Positions 8,557-19,434 of a stretch of 64,000 bases of DNA are shown here, piece after piece. Every line of letters begins with the position of its first letter. Within the stretch, counting starts at the first letter, position 1. Where the stretch lies: assembly GCA_029262375.1 (NCBI GenBank), contig JAJCZM010000009.1, forward strand, positions 1-64,000, in the 5' to 3' direction. Both the position numbers and the translations under genes were made by a program. The notes under the pieces were generated by a model. That model made no database searches and was not told the origin of the DNA. It saw only the letters and a list, made by a program, of their open reading frames with translations. This DNA comes from Deltaproteobacteria bacterium (GTDB taxonomy: Bacteria > Desulfobacterota > Binatia > UBA1149 > SPBQ01).

Positions 8557-9204
8557 TCAGCGGAGACTCTTCACCATCTCTTTCACGAGTTGTTCGGCGT
8601 ACACCTGTGCCTGTCCGAGATCGCTGTGCCAGCGGATCGGCTCTCCACTGATCATCTCGCGCACACGCCCGACGGTTACCGGCGGCGGTTGCTGCACCCC
8701 GTCGCGCGTTCCTACCCAAAGCACGTTCTCCGTAAGCGGATCGACCAACGCGGCGTAGACGGACGCGCCGCCACGCGCGCTCGGATTTCGCGGATCACCT
8801 TCACGAGGGCGAAGCGCCACGAGCGTGCCTACCAGGACGGCGTCAATGTCCTCGGCCACCTGCAGTCGATCGAGACTCTCTGCCATATCGGGCACGAGCA
8901 GTCGGTCAACAGCCTCGAAAGGCAAGATAGAGAGGCGCGGATACGTCGTCAGCGCCTCGTGAAAGAACGCAGTCACCAACAGTGCGTCCTCGCGCGAGGT
9001 CTCTTGTACGTCGCCCACGTCGGGGCAGACCGTGCAGACCACCGAGTCATCAGGGCCGCGGTATGCGAACGGAATGATCGCGATGCGTCGAATCTCACGC
9101 TCACCGCCACCGCCGATCGTCGAGCAACCGCTTGTCGTAACGGCGATCACGCAGCCGAGCACACAGCCGAGTCCAACGACAAACCAATTTCCGCGTCGCT
9201 GCAT
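8557..9204 (-). CDS. Putative lipoprotein of unknown function
   Basis: The 215-residue protein begins MQRRGNWFVVGLGCV and has a lipobox-like SGC after a hydrophobic core, then GGGGEREIRRIAIIPFAYRG. The IPFA..G strand, a Cys pair (CTVCPD) and the C-terminal YAEQLVKEMVKSL helix resemble outer-membrane-associated lipoproteins that share a TolB-N/GNA1162-like fold; this is only a structural guess. The start at 9204 follows the aspS stop by two bases with GGTGGA upstream. Its place between aspS and folD says nothing specific about function. Confidence 0.6.
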   Translation of the reverse strand: MQRRGNWFVVGLGCVLGCVIAVTTSGCSTIGGGGEREIRRIAIIPFAYRGPDDSVVCTVCPDVGDVQETSREDALLVTAFFHEALTTYPRLSILPFEAVDRLLVPDMAESLDRLQVAEDIDAVLVGTLVALRPREGDPRNPSARGGASVYAALVDPLTENVLWVGTRDGVQQPPPVTVGRVREMISGEPIRWHSDLGQAQVYAEQLVKEMVKSLR

Positions 9205-9206
9205 CT

Positions 9207-10967
9207 TCACACGTCCACCTTGATACCGAGACCACGCAGCTGAACGGCATCGACCTGCGCGGGGGCATCGGTGAGTAAACAACCGGCACGTTGCGTCTTC
9301 GGAAAAGCGATCACGTCACGAATCGAATCGGTGCCGACGAGCATCGCGACCAAGCGGTCCAGTCCGAGCGCCAGGCCGGCATGCGGCGGAGCGCCGTAGG
9401 CCAATGCTTCAAGTAGGAATCCGAACTTCTCTCGCGCCTCGTCTTCTTCGATGCCGAGAACTTTGAAGACGCGACTCTGAACCTTATCGCTATGAATACG
9501 AACCGAGCCACCGCCGAGTTCGACTCCATTCATCACGATGTCGTAGGCATCGGCGCAGACGGCGGCCGGGTCGCTTTCCAGTTTTTCTAGATCGGAGACT
9601 TTCGGTGCGGTGAACGGATGATGAAGCGCATAGTAACGCTTGTCCTCTTCGTTGTACTCCACAAGCGGGAAGTCGGTAACCCAGAGGAAGTCGTAGCGCC
9701 CCTCAGGAATGAGGCCGCGCGCCGCAGCGATACGCGTACGCAGTCCGCCGAGAACATCGTGGACTCCCTTCTCAGAGTCGGCGCCGAAGATGACGAGATC
9801 GCCGTCTTCGAGGCCGGCCCGCTCGGTCAGCCCGGCGCGCTCAGCATCCGAGAAGAACTTCACGATCGGCGACTGCCATTCACCGCCGGCGTTGACCTTG
9901 ATCCAGGCCATTCCCTTCGCGCCGAGTTCGACCGCGGTCTCCGTGAGGTCGTCGATTTCCTTGCGCGACATTTCAGCGCCGCCCTTGACGACGATCGTCT
10001 TGACGACACCGCCCGAATCGACCGCGCCGCGGAACACCTTGAAGCCGCTCTCGGCGAAGAGATCGGTGTGATCGACCAGTTCCATCGCGAATCGCGTATC
10101 GGGTCGGTCGCTGCCGTACCTCGACACGGCTTCGGCGTACGTCATGCGTGGGAACGAATCGCCGAAGTCGACGTCCAGCACTTCCTTAAAGATATCCTTT
10201 AACAATTGCTCGACCAGCCCCATGATGTCTTCGCAGTCGACGAACGACATCTCGAGGTCGATCTGCGTGAACTCCGGCTGCCGGTCGGCGCGTAAGTCCT
10301 CGTCGCGGAAGCAGCGAGCAATCTGATAGTAACGGTCGAATCCGCTCACCATCAGCAGTTGCTTGAACAGCTGCGGCGACTGCGGCAGTGCGAAGAATGA
10401 GCCGGGATTCACCCTGCTCGGCACAAGATAGTCCCTAGCTCCTTCCGGAGTGCTGCGCGTGAGCATGGGCGTTTCGACTTCGAGAAACCCGTTCGCATTG
10501 AAGTGGTCGCGCGCGATTCGGCAGACATCGTGTCGAACCCGCATGTTGTGCTGCATCATCGGTCGCCGCAGATCGAGAAAGCGGTTCGTCAACCGCACGT
10601 TTTCCGTCACCGTTGCCTCGTCGTCGATAGCAAACGGCGACGGCTTCGCACGATTGAGGACTTCGAGTTCCTCGACCATCAGTTCGACGTGACCGGTCGG
10701 CAGTTTCGGATTGATAGTTTCGGCACTGCGAGGCTGCAGCTTCCCCTTCACGGAGATCACGAACTCGCTGCGCAGGCCGTGCGCCAACTCGTGAGCGGCA
10801 CCGGCGACATCCGGATCGAACACGACTTGTACGATGCCGGTTCGATCGCGCAGGTCGAGAAAAATCACGCCGCCGTGATCGCGCCGGGTATCGATCCAAC
10901 CTTGCAGGATCAGTTCTTTGCCGGTGTCGGACTCGCGGGGTTCCCCGCAGTAACAGCTACGCTTCAC
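9207..10967 (-). CDS. aspS: Aspartyl-tRNA synthetase (bacterial type)
   Basis: The 586-residue class II enzyme charges tRNA-Asp, or tRNA-Asp and tRNA-Asn if non-discriminating. It shows the N-terminal anticodon-binding OB fold ([20 protein letters not shown]), motif 2 ([18 protein letters not shown]), a GAD insertion domain around residues 300-420 and motif 3 ([15 protein letters not shown]). Length and the GAD domain mark the bacterial form. GTG start, one base past the hisS stop (TAACGTG), so coupled to hisS. Whether the indirect Asp-tRNA-Asn route is used cannot be told here because no gatCAB or asnS is in the window. Confidence 0.97.
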   Translation of the reverse strand: MKRSCYCGEPRESDTGKELILQGWIDTRRDHGGVIFLDLRDRTGIVQVVFDPDVAGAAHELAHGLRSEFVISVKGKLQPRSAETINPKLPTGHVELMVEELEVLNRAKPSPFAIDDEATVTENVRLTNRFLDLRRPMMQHNMRVRHDVCRIARDHFNANGFLEVETPMLTRSTPEGARDYLVPSRVNPGSFFALPQSPQLFKQLLMVSGFDRYYQIARCFRDEDLRADRQPEFTQIDLEMSFVDCEDIMGLVEQLLKDIFKEVLDVDFGDSFPRMTYAEAVSRYGSDRPDTRFAMELVDHTDLFAESGFKVFRGAVDSGGVVKTIVVKGGAEMSRKEIDDLTETAVELGAKGMAWIKVNAGGEWQSPIVKFFSDAERAGLTERAGLEDGDLVIFGADSEKGVHDVLGGLRTRIAAARGLIPEGRYDFLWVTDFPLVEYNEEDKRYYALHHPFTAPKVSDLEKLESDPAAVCADAYDIVMNGVELGGGSVRIHSDKVQSRVFKVLGIEEDEAREKFGFLLEALAYGAPPHAGLALGLDRLVAMLVGTDSIRDVIAFPKTQRAGCLLTDAPAQVDAVQLRGLGIKVDV

Positions 10968-10968
10968 G

Positions 10969-12234
10969 TTAGTTCGTTCCCTCGAGCTCGCGCCCTATTT
11001 CTTCGGCCGTTGCGTCGAGCGCAAAGCAGCCGGGGTGGTCGCTCCGCGCGCCCAAGTTGCGTACCGTGGCGCGCCCTGACTCCAGTTCGTCAGGACCAAG
11101 CAGTATGGCGTACCGAACGCCGACTTTGTCGGCGCGCTTCAGTTGCGCCTTCAGTTTCTTATCGCTGGCACCGATCTCGACCTTCCAACCTTCGCGGCGT
11201 AATCGGCGCGCAAGCGCCATTGCCGGACCGGCCGCTTCGGCCGCCATGGGCGCGACGAAGATGTCCAGATTGAGTTCCGGGCGGTCGTCGCCCGCAGCCA
11301 ACTGCATGCGCTCTAGGCCGAAGGCGAAGCCGATTCCGGGCAACTGCGGGCCGCCGAGTTCGGCAACCAAGCCGTCATAGCGCCCGCCGCCGCCGACCGC
11401 ACCTTGCGCGCCGAGGCCTTCGGCACTTACTTCGAATGCTGTGCGACAGTAGTAGTCCAACCCTCTTACCATCCGAGGATTGTGCGTCAGTTCAACCCCG
11501 AGTTCGCCCACGAGCTGTAGAACACGGTCGTGGTGCGTCCGACAGGGCTCACACAGATGGTCGATCATCATCGGCGCATCGGCCGTCACGGCCGAGCATG
11601 CCTCGTTCTTGCAATCGAGAAGACGCAGTGGATTGCGCTCGAGGCGAGCCTTGCAGTCATCGCAGAGGTCGGCGAGACGGGCACGCCCAAACTCCACGAG
11701 CGCCTCGCGGTAAGCAGGACGACATTCGCCGTCCCCGAGCGAGTTCACTTCGATGCGATAGCCGGACAGCCCGGCGACCTCGCAGATATCGGCGACCAAG
11801 CAGAGTGTCTCGGCATCGGCCTCTGCGTCGTCACGTCCAAGAAACTCGGCACCGATCTGGGTGAATTGCCGAAATCGACCTTTCTGTGGACGCTCGCGCC
11901 GAAACATCGGCCCCAAGTAATACAGCCTCGCGATCGGCATCGCGCGACTCAGGCCGGCCTCCAAATAGGCTCGCACAACCGATGCCGTGCCTTCCGGGCG
12001 CAGTGCGATCTGCGTACCGTCTCGATCGTCGAAGGCGTACATCTCCTTCTCAACGATATCGCTCGTGCTTCCTACCGAACGGGCGAATAGTTCGCCGCGC
12101 TCCATCAGAGGGATCTCAATCTCGCCGAAGCCATAGCTTTCGAGCACGGCGCGCGCGCGTTCGATCAGGATACGACGAGCTGCCGCTTCGTTGGGCAGAA
12201 CGTCGCGAAAACCTTTGACGGATGGGATTTTCAC
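10969..12234 (-). CDS. hisS: Histidyl-tRNA synthetase
   Basis: The 421-residue class II synthetase opens VKGFRDVLPNEAAARR, has motif 2 MFRRERPQKGRFRQFTQIG, the histidine-specific GLDYYCRTAFEVSA loop, motif 3 GIGFAFGLERM and a C-terminal anticodon-binding domain ending near GRELEGTN. The start is GTG with no clear Shine-Dalgarno sequence. The hisS-aspS order is a common pairing. The gene follows comEC by 64 bases in the same direction. Confidence 0.97.
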   Translation of the reverse strand: MKIPSVKGFRDVLPNEAAARRILIERARAVLESYGFGEIEIPLMERGELFARSVGSTSDIVEKEMYAFDDRDGTQIALRPEGTASVVRAYLEAGLSRAMPIARLYYLGPMFRRERPQKGRFRQFTQIGAEFLGRDDAEADAETLCLVADICEVAGLSGYRIEVNSLGDGECRPAYREALVEFGRARLADLCDDCKARLERNPLRLLDCKNEACSAVTADAPMMIDHLCEPCRTHHDRVLQLVGELGVELTHNPRMVRGLDYYCRTAFEVSAEGLGAQGAVGGGGRYDGLVAELGGPQLPGIGFAFGLERMQLAAGDDRPELNLDIFVAPMAAEAAGPAMALARRLRREGWKVEIGASDKKLKAQLKRADKVGVRYAILLGPDELESGRATVRNLGARSDHPGCFALDATAEEIGRELEGTN

Positions 12235-12298
12235 TACAGTAGGAGCGACGGTTCATGCCCGCCAAGCGAGCTACTTATCGGGCAAATCGGGCCGGGGG

Positions 12299-14893
12299 TC
12301 AAAGCGTTTCGGCAGTATGGACGCGTACTCCGTCGGCATCTATTGCCAGCGAAACAGCCCCATGGCGTGCCGTAGAGAGAAAGAGCACACCGGCATCGCG
12401 ATAGCGCTCTAGAACCTCAGCGTGCGGGAACCCGTATCGATTGCCCAGGCCGCAGCCCGCCACCGCCAACCACGGCTCCACACGGTCGATGAGCGCCTGG
12501 CTAGACGAGGTTCGGCTACCGTGGTGCGGTGCCTTCAACACGTCGTGCACAAGATCTTCGGAGAGCGCCCGAGCGGATTCATCCATGCGGCCCCGCACAG
12601 GCACAGGCCCAGGCGCTCGCGCACGGGCCTCGGAAGAATGATCCAGTACGCCGACGAGTCGCTGCTCACCGGCGGCCTCGAGGTCGCCTGCGAGCAGCAC
12701 TCCACGCCCGGCGTATCGAATACTCAGAACGACGGATCGATCGTTCGCGTCGCAGGCGCCGTCCGCCTCGCGCGGCCCGAGCGCCTCGACGAAGGCACCG
12801 CCTTCGAAGTGACGCAGCAATCGAGCAGCGGCCGCTCGGTCGCGGGCGGGCTGCGCGAGTAGCGCGCCGACATCGACGATGTCCACGCCGCGTGCCCGCA
12901 ACGTTGCCACAAACTGCGAGAACGGCGCGTTCGAACAGACGCCGCCGTTGTACCAGAACTCGCCTACTTCGAAACGATCGGCGAGTTCGACCAAGCCGCC
13001 CCAGTGATCGACCTGCGCATGCGTCGCAACCAAATAGTCGATGCGGCGGACGCCGAGCCGCCCGAGCCATGGGCCAACGGCGAGGCGGCCTCGACCGGGT
13101 CGGCCCCCGTCCACGACGAGAATCCGACCGCCGGGCAGTTTCACGATCGTGGCGTCGCCCTGCCCGACCGACACAAAATGTACTTCGAGTCGGTCGTCGC
13201 GATAGCGCTCGCCATAGGCAGCCACGACCAACACCACAACGAGGAATCCAACCGCGAGCGCAGCTGCGGTCACGACGTCGCGACGCATGCGTCGGCCCAC
13301 ACGCGCGACGAGAAGCAAGGGGAACGCCGTCAGCGCAGCCGTCAACGTCACGCCGGGACTGACGACATCGATCGCCGCCCACGGCACGGCCGCAACGGCG
13401 TCGCAGATGCTGAGTAGCTGCGATGCGCACCAGCACGCGACTGAGAACACCGGCGCTGCCGCTGCCGCAGAGATCGTCATCAGCGCCGTGGCGGCGAGTC
13501 CGAGCAACACGACCGCGGCCACGAGCGGACCTGTAACGAGGTTGACGATAGGTGCCGCCAAGGAGATGCGCTGAAAGTGCTGCGCTACGAGCGCCGCCGT
13601 CGCTAGCCACGCAAGTACCGGCACGCACGCGTAGCCCAACCAACGGGATCCGCGCGAAACAGGTGAAACATGAGAGGCATGAGAGGCATGAGAACCGGGG
13701 GAACCGGGAGAAACACGCAGCGCGAGTACGACCAGCGCAGCCGTCGCCGCAAACGAGAGCTGGAACCCCGGCTCGGTCGCGACGCCCGGTATGGCAAGCG
13801 CCAGACCTGCCGCTGCGACCCCGAGCACCTCGAAGGGACGTCCGACACCGGCGAACGCGAGCACCGCCAATGCCGCCGCTCCCATCACGCTCGCGCGCAG
13901 CACCGACACTCCAGCGCCACCGAGTGACGCGTAGCCGACCACCGCGATGACCGCCCCCGCGCACGCCGGCCACACGGCGTCGTGTCCCGCCCGTACATAC
14001 GCGGTTCGTATCAGTGACGCGCGTATCATCAGGAGACAGGCGGCGGCGAGCAGTCCGACGTGCAATCCGGAAATTGCCAGTGCGTGCGCCAAGCCCGCGT
14101 CTCGGACGTTGTCGAGCGTAGCGCGATCGAGCCCGCCGCGATCTCCGACAGTTAGCGCGGCGACCAGGGCTGCACCGCGAGCCACACCGTTCTCAGTATT
14201 CGCTTGCGCCGCACGCGCCGCGCGAGCAGCCGCCGTCGCGCTCACACGACGCCGCAGCGCCGTGATTGGGTCGAGCGCACCCGCACGCTCGAGCGATACG
14301 ATATCGCGATCGCTCCATATGAATGCGCCCGCGCGAATCCCACGTCGGGCATTCCAGCCCGCCCAATCGAACTCGCCCGGGTTTCCGAAGTTGGTAATCG
14401 GGCGTAGCGTGACGCGAAACGAGATCCGATCTCCGATGAGAAACCTCTTCTCGCAATGCTGCACGCGAAGCCGTAACAGATCGGCACCGAAGGTCGCGTC
14501 GCGTGCGCTGTCGCCGCCAAACTGTGGGCGTACGATGAGCGTGGCGGATCCGTCGCGATACGCCACCGGTCGCTCGACGACGGCGGTCACGCGCTGTGGA
14601 CCGTCTGGTAAGCGCGGCGGCGTGAACGCCTGCGGCGAACGCATTGCTCCCAGCGCGACCAACGAAAGGAATATCGTCGCCGGCAGCAGGCGTAGCGGCG
14701 AGTCCCTACGCCTTCGCACGCACGCGTGCCGACGCGCGCTCTGCCGGCGCGCGAGCAGAGCAAGTGCGACCGACGCGGCCAGAGTCAGCGGCTGCGACCA
14801 ACCGCCGGCTTGAAGCCATTGGGCCGTCACCGCAGCCACTCCCATCGCTGCACCCACGAACAAGGCGTAACGTGACGCGCCGGTCGGCGGCAA
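12299..14893 (-). CDS. comEC: ComEC/Rec2 family competence protein
   Basis: The 864-residue inner-membrane protein would form the channel that carries single-stranded DNA into the cytoplasm in transformation. N-terminal helices are followed by a DUF4131-like OB region (residues 80-210), the ComEC core (AISGLHVGLLAAACLL motif) with many helices to about residue 560, and a C-terminal metallo-beta-lactamase domain (VSVGQGDATIVKLPGG, THAQVDHWGG, LKAPHHGSRTSS). A TTG start is implied; inner GTG/ATG codons are possible. No other competence genes are nearby. A short Ser/His/Gly-rich repetitive insertion lies between helices near residue 400. Confidence 0.9.
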   Translation of the reverse strand: MPPTGASRYALFVGAAMGVAAVTAQWLQAGGWSQPLTLAASVALALLARRQSARRHACVRRRRDSPLRLLPATIFLSLVALGAMRSPQAFTPPRLPDGPQRVTAVVERPVAYRDGSATLIVRPQFGGDSARDATFGADLLRLRVQHCEKRFLIGDRISFRVTLRPITNFGNPGEFDWAGWNARRGIRAGAFIWSDRDIVSLERAGALDPITALRRRVSATAAARAARAAQANTENGVARGAALVAALTVGDRGGLDRATLDNVRDAGLAHALAISGLHVGLLAAACLLMIRASLIRTAYVRAGHDAVWPACAGAVIAVVGYASLGGAGVSVLRASVMGAAALAVLAFAGVGRPFEVLGVAAAGLALAIPGVATEPGFQLSFAATAALVVLALRVSPGSPGSHASHASHVSPVSRGSRWLGYACVPVLAWLATAALVAQHFQRISLAAPIVNLVTGPLVAAVVLLGLAATALMTISAAAAAPVFSVACWCASQLLSICDAVAAVPWAAIDVVSPGVTLTAALTAFPLLLVARVGRRMRRDVVTAAALAVGFLVVVLVVAAYGERYRDDRLEVHFVSVGQGDATIVKLPGGRILVVDGGRPGRGRLAVGPWLGRLGVRRIDYLVATHAQVDHWGGLVELADRFEVGEFWYNGGVCSNAPFSQFVATLRARGVDIVDVGALLAQPARDRAAAARLLRHFEGGAFVEALGPREADGACDANDRSVVLSIRYAGRGVLLAGDLEAAGEQRLVGVLDHSSEARARAPGPVPVRGRMDESARALSEDLVHDVLKAPHHGSRTSSSQALIDRVEPWLAVAGCGLGNRYGFPHAEVLERYRDAGVLFLSTARHGAVSLAIDADGVRVHTAETL

Positions 14894-14913
14894 TCACGAA
14901 GCGGTAATAAGGC

Positions 14914-16866
14914 TTACTCGCCGTCGTCGAGGGCGCGCTTGATGGCGGTAGCCAGCTCCAGACCTATGCCGGACACGCCCGCGATCTCTTCGGCCGTGCT
15001 CTCTCGAATCCGTTTCAGGCTGCCGAAATGCGCAAGCAGCGCGCGTCTACGCGTCGGCCCAACGCCTTCGATGTCATCGAGTTGGCTGCGTAGTCGCTTC
15101 TTCGAGCGCAGCTCACGGTGGAACGTGATTGCGAACCGGTGCGCTTCATCGCGCACCTGCTGAAGAAGGAAGAGCGCGTTCGAGTTTCGACGAAGAGTGA
15201 TCGGGTTGGATCGCCCGGGCCGAAACACGCGTTCCTCGCTGTGTTCGAGCTCGGCTCCCAGCGCGTCGCTCGCGACCCGGTCCTTTGCGAGCGATGCGAG
15301 TTCGACGCCTTCGATCTCCAATTCGCGAATCGCCTCGACGGCCATCGCCAGCTGCCCTTTGCCGCCGTCTACGACGAGCAGATCAGGCAGACCGCCCTCG
15401 GTCTTGCCGCGCGAGAGTCGGCGCCCGAGCACCTCTTTCATTGCCGCGAAGTCATCGTTGCGCTGCACGTCGCGCAGCTTGTAGCGACGATACCCGTTCT
15501 TGTCGGGGACGCCCTCGTCGAACGCGACCATCGATGCCACGACCGACTCGCCCTGCACGTGAGAAATGTCGAAGCATTCGATGCGCTTCGGCATGCTCGG
15601 TAGCGAGAGCTTGCGCTGCAACTCGGAGAGCATCTTCTCGCGGCGCGCCGACTCGTCGGTTCGTTCCCGGAACGCGTGCGCTGCGTTCTCCAGCGCCATT
15701 TCCACGAGGCGTCGTTTCTCGCCGCGAACGGGCACGGCGACCGCGGTCTTGCGCGCTCGCTTTACGCCAAGATAGGTCGCTAGCGCGTCGCGGCCTTCGA
15801 TGTCGAACGGCAACAACACTTCGTCCGGAATGAAGCGTTCGCCTTCGTAGAAGCGCCCCAGCAGAGAAGAGAGAACTTCTTCGTCCGGCAATTCATGATC
15901 ATCGAACTCGTAGGCGTGATGACTCACCAACTTGCCGCCGCGCACGACCAAGACCTGCGCTTCGATGTACCCGCCCTCGCGATACAAACCGAACACATCG
16001 CGGTCACCGCCTCCGTGCTCCAGAACTTTCTGTTTTTCCGCGACTTTCGAGATCGCCCCGATACGATCGCGCAGCCGCGCTGCATCCTCGAAGCGTTCCT
16101 CGGTAGCCAACTCCTGCATTCGTGCGGTGAGTTCGGCGACGAGCACTTCCGTTTTGCCTTCGAGCAACTGGATGGCTCCGCGTAGATGCTGCTCGTATCC
16201 TTCACGATCAACGTCATACACACACGGCGCGAGACAACGTTTGATCTGATATTCGAGACAGGGACGGGACCTGTTGCGAAAGACCGAATCCGAGCAGGTG
16301 CGTAGCGGAAAAACCTTCCGGATCGTTTCCACCGTCTCGCGCACGCCCGCCGCCGACGCGTAAGGCCCGAGATACGTAGCGCCGTCGCGCTTGATCTTGC
16401 GCGTTACGACGATGCGCGGCCATTCGTCTTTGGTGGTGACTTTGACGGAGACGTAGCTCTTGTCGTCCTTGAGTCGGATGTTGTATCGCGGCTTGTACTG
16501 CTTGATGAGATTGTTCTCGAGGATCAGCGCCTCGGTCTCGCTCGCCGTCACCAGCGTCTCGACATCGGCCGCGCGATCCATCAGGAATCGAATCTGATAG
16601 CGCCCGTCACCATCGTTCACGTAGCTACGAAGCCGATCGCGTAGACTCTTGGCCTTACCGACGTAGATGACCTGACGACGCTTGTCCTTGAACAGATAGA
16701 CGCCGGGACGCGGCGGCAACCCATCGACCTTCGCCGCCAGATCGACCGGCGACGACTTCTTCTTGCCGGCTTTGGCTGCGGCCGGGGGCTCGGCCGCCGA
16801 TTCGGTCTCGGCGTCGGCCCCGCGTTCACGGCGCGTCGGCCGTTCGTCGGTGGGGTCAGCTTCCAA
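14914..16866 (-). CDS. uvrC: Excinuclease ABC subunit C
   Basis: UvrC makes both incisions in nucleotide excision repair. The product carries the N-terminal GIY-YIG nuclease ([20 protein letters not shown]), a UvrB-binding coiled coil ([16 protein letters not shown]), the RNase H-like nuclease ([11 protein letters not shown] and [11 protein letters not shown]) and C-terminal tandem helix-hairpin-helix motifs ([13 protein letters not shown]). Here it has an extra N-terminal tail of about 45 residues, rich in Glu, Ala and Lys. The TTG start at 16866 overlaps the end of uvrB by 11 bases; a start closer to the GIY-YIG domain is possible. uvrC directly follows uvrB, an informative pairing. Confidence 0.96.
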   Translation of the reverse strand: MEADPTDERPTRRERGADAETESAAEPPAAAKAGKKKSSPVDLAAKVDGLPPRPGVYLFKDKRRQVIYVGKAKSLRDRLRSYVNDGDGRYQIRFLMDRAADVETLVTASETEALILENNLIKQYKPRYNIRLKDDKSYVSVKVTTKDEWPRIVVTRKIKRDGATYLGPYASAAGVRETVETIRKVFPLRTCSDSVFRNRSRPCLEYQIKRCLAPCVYDVDREGYEQHLRGAIQLLEGKTEVLVAELTARMQELATEERFEDAARLRDRIGAISKVAEKQKVLEHGGGDRDVFGLYREGGYIEAQVLVVRGGKLVSHHAYEFDDHELPDEEVLSSLLGRFYEGERFIPDEVLLPFDIEGRDALATYLGVKRARKTAVAVPVRGEKRRLVEMALENAAHAFRERTDESARREKMLSELQRKLSLPSMPKRIECFDISHVQGESVVASMVAFDEGVPDKNGYRRYKLRDVQRNDDFAAMKEVLGRRLSRGKTEGGLPDLLVVDGGKGQLAMAVEAIRELEIEGVELASLAKDRVASDALGAELEHSEERVFRPGRSNPITLRRNSNALFLLQQVRDEAHRFAITFHRELRSKKRLRSQLDDIEGVGPTRRRALLAHFGSLKRIRESTAEEIAGVSGIGLELATAIKRALDDGE

Positions 16867-18862
16867 ACCCGAGCTCCTGCTGCTCCAACCGCCTCGCCTT
16901 GTCGCGAAGTTGCGCGGCCTTCTCGAAGTCCAAGCGCTCGGCAGCCGATTTCATGTCCGAGCGCAGCTTCTGGATTTCCCTGCGGACTTCCTTCGGCGAG
17001 GTGTACTCGAGACCGTCCTCGGCAACTTCAGGCACTCCGGCGTAGTCGGCCGACGCCATACGAACCATCGGGTCGTCGATAGCCTTCGTGATCGACCTCG
17101 GCGTGATGTTGTTTTCGCGGTTGTATTCTTCTTGATGTTCGCGGCGTCGGTCGGTTTCGTCCATCGCTGCACGCATCGACCGCGTGATCTCATCGGCGTA
17201 CAGAATCACCCTACCGTTGAGGTTACGTGCAGCGCGCCCCATCGTTTGGATTAACGATCGTGCCGAACGCAAAAAGCCTTCTTTGTCGGCATCGAGTACG
17301 GCAACGAGAGAGACCTCCGGCAGATCCAGCCCCTCGCGCAGCAGGTTGATCCCGACCAGCACATCGAACTCACCGCGACGCAGGTCGCGAATGATCTCGA
17401 TGCGTTCGAGCGTATCGATATCGGAGTGGAGATAGCGCACCTTCACACCGAGGTCCTGATAGTAGTCGGTCAGGTCTTCTGCCATCTTCTTCGTCAGCGT
17501 GGTGACGAGTACACGCTCAGTGCGCTCGACCCGTAGGCGGATCTCTTCGAGAAGATCGTCTACCTGATTGCCGGCGGGACGGATCTCGATCTGCGGATCG
17601 ACGAGCCCGGTCGGGCGAATCAGCTGCTCGACGATTACGCCGCCCGAATTGTCGAGTTCGTAATCCCCAGGTGTGGCAGAAACGTACACGCGCTGGTCGA
17701 TCAGTTCATCGAATTCGTGGAATTTGAGCGGCCGATTGTCGAGCGCCGACGGCAGACGGAACCCGAACTCGACCAAGGTTTCCTTGCGTGATCGATCGCC
17801 GCGATACATGCCGCCGATCTGCGGCACGGAGACATGGCTCTCGTCGAGAAACATGACGAAGTCGCTCTGAAAGTAATGGAGCAACGTCGGCGGCGTCTCA
17901 CCGGGTTGGCGCTGTGTCAGGTGGCGCGAGTAGTTCTCCACACCGGGGCAATTGCCCATCTCGGAGAGCAACTCGATGTCGTAGAGCGTGCGCTGTTCGA
18001 GCCGCTGCGCCTCGAGCATTTTGCCATCGCGTCGAAACTCCGCGAGGCGATCGCCGAGTTCTTGGCGAATCCCCTCAACCGCGAGTTCCAGTCGTTGCCT
18101 CGACGTCACGTAGTGACTTGCAGGATAGATACACAGTCGCTGCGCACGCCCCGTCACCGCGCCGCGAAGCGGATCGATCTCGTGAATCGTTTCGACCGTA
18201 TCGTCGAAGAACTCGATCCGCAGTGCTCGCTCGCTTTCATAGACCGGGAATACCTCGATCACATCGCCGCGCACACGAAACGTGCCGCGGAAGAAATCGT
18301 GGTCGCTACGTTGGTACTGAATCGCGATCAGTTTTCTGAGCACGTCGTCGCGGTCGATCTGCATGCCTTCCTCGAGAAAGAGCAGCATGTCGAAATATTC
18401 GTCCGGAGAGCCGAGGCCATAGATACATGAGACCGATGCCACCACGAGGACGTCATTGCGTTCCAGAATCGCGCGCGTCGCCGAATGGCGCAGCTTGTCG
18501 ATCTCGTCGTTGACCGAAGAATCCTTCTCGATGAAGGTGTCACTGCTCGGGAGATAGGCTTCCGGCTGGTAGTAGTCGTAGTACGACACGAAGTATCGCA
18601 CCGCGTTCTCGGGAAACAGCAGTCTGAACTCGCTATAGAGTTGCGCGGCAAGCGTCTTGTTGGGCGCGAGAACGATCGCGGGCTTGTTCGTGCGTGCGAT
18701 GACGTTCGCCATCGTAAACGTCTTGCCCGAGCCGGTGACTCCGAGCAGAACTTGATGTTTCGCGCCCTCGTCGAGGCCGCGTACCAACCCGTCCACGGCG
18801 GCCGGCTGGTCGCCCTGCAGCGTGTAGTCGGTGACGAGTTTGAAGCTGCCCGTACGATCCAT
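16856..18862 (-). CDS. uvrB: Excinuclease ABC subunit B
   Basis: UvrB is the DNA-damage-verification helicase of nucleotide excision repair. The 668-residue protein has Walker A ([16 protein letters not shown]), the Tyr-rich beta hairpin ([13 protein letters not shown]), DEAD-like [11 protein letters not shown], helicase motif VI (QTMGRAARN) and the C-terminal UVR motif ([16 protein letters not shown]) that binds UvrC. The ATG at 18862 is chosen to give the standard [20 protein letters not shown] start; the open frame upstream lacks homology. It heads the long operon through to gcvPB and is divergent from the SORL gene. No LexA-type operator is recognised in the 104-base divergent spacer. Confidence 0.97.
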   Translation of the reverse strand: MDRTGSFKLVTDYTLQGDQPAAVDGLVRGLDEGAKHQVLLGVTGSGKTFTMANVIARTNKPAIVLAPNKTLAAQLYSEFRLLFPENAVRYFVSYYDYYQPEAYLPSSDTFIEKDSSVNDEIDKLRHSATRAILERNDVLVVASVSCIYGLGSPDEYFDMLLFLEEGMQIDRDDVLRKLIAIQYQRSDHDFFRGTFRVRGDVIEVFPVYESERALRIEFFDDTVETIHEIDPLRGAVTGRAQRLCIYPASHYVTSRQRLELAVEGIRQELGDRLAEFRRDGKMLEAQRLEQRTLYDIELLSEMGNCPGVENYSRHLTQRQPGETPPTLLHYFQSDFVMFLDESHVSVPQIGGMYRGDRSRKETLVEFGFRLPSALDNRPLKFHEFDELIDQRVYVSATPGDYELDNSGGVIVEQLIRPTGLVDPQIEIRPAGNQVDDLLEEIRLRVERTERVLVTTLTKKMAEDLTDYYQDLGVKVRYLHSDIDTLERIEIIRDLRRGEFDVLVGINLLREGLDLPEVSLVAVLDADKEGFLRSARSLIQTMGRAARNLNGRVILYADEITRSMRAAMDETDRRREHQEEYNRENNITPRSITKAIDDPMVRMASADYAGVPEVAEDGLEYTSPKEVRREIQKLRSDMKSAAERLDFEKAAQLRDKARRLEQQELGFGS

Positions 18863-18966
18863 GTAGCGCAAGATAGCGCATGGCGCGCGCGGAGCACAGT
18901 GCGCGCGCTCGCGATTCTGACCCGAATCGGCTAGCGTGCGCGCAACAAACCGTCCGGAGGACCACC

Positions 18967-19434
18967 GTGAAACGAACCCCGCTCGCATTCGTCGCCACCG
19001 TCGCAATCATCATCGCCGCCGCACTATCGCTGGGCTTACCCTCGTCCGGCTTAGCCGACAATCACGCATCGGACGAAGCCCCGGCCTACGAAAGACAGAT
19101 CAGCCCCGACTTCGACGCGAACAAGACCGGCTACGACCCCAAACACACCCCCAAGGTCACAGCCCCCGACAGCGTCAAACGCGGCGAGTGGTTCGATGTG
19201 ACGATCGAGATCGGACAGGGCGCGCGTCACCCGTCGCTGGTCGAGCACCACGTTCGCTGGATCGCTCTATACAACGGAGAGGTCGAGTTGGTGCGTGCCT
19301 ACATGCATCCCGTGGCCTCGAGCCCGAAAGTCACGTTCACGATCCGTCTCGAAGAAACTGCGACGCTGCGAGCCCTCGAAGAGCCGACGCATACCGCCGC
19401 GTGGATCACCGAGCACAAAGTCACTGTGGAGTAG
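18967..19434 (+). CDS. Exported superoxide-reductase-like (desulfoferrodoxin-fold) protein
   Basis: The 155-residue protein has a signal peptide ([20 protein letters not shown], predicted cleavage after GLA30) and then a desulfoferrodoxin/neelaredoxin domain: KHTPKV (His60), [11 protein letters not shown] and [16 protein letters not shown] (His88, His94). The family binds Fe with four His and one Cys and reduces superoxide. Here the C-terminal Cys-x-x-His ligand loop is replaced by EEPTHTAAW, so the Cys and the fourth His appear lost. It may therefore be non-redox or bind another metal. GTG start with GGAGG 7 bases upstream. It overlaps the 3' end of the convergent cupredoxin gene by 14 bases. 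Confidence 0.75.
   Translation: MKRTPLAFVATVAIIIAAALSLGLPSSGLADNHASDEAPAYERQISPDFDANKTGYDPKHTPKVTAPDSVKRGEWFDVTIEIGQGARHPSLVEHHVRWIALYNGEVELVRAYMHPVASSPKVTFTIRLEETATLRALEEPTHTAAWITEHKVTVE

Noticed and set aside
12666-13973. A 435-codon minus-strand frame inside comEC
   Set aside because: It lies in a different frame of the same strand as comEC, with Arg-rich low-complexity sequence.
18863-18966. LexA or other SOS operator between uvrB and the SORL gene
   Set aside because: Only a GCGCGC inverted repeat is visible; nothing matches known LexA boxes.
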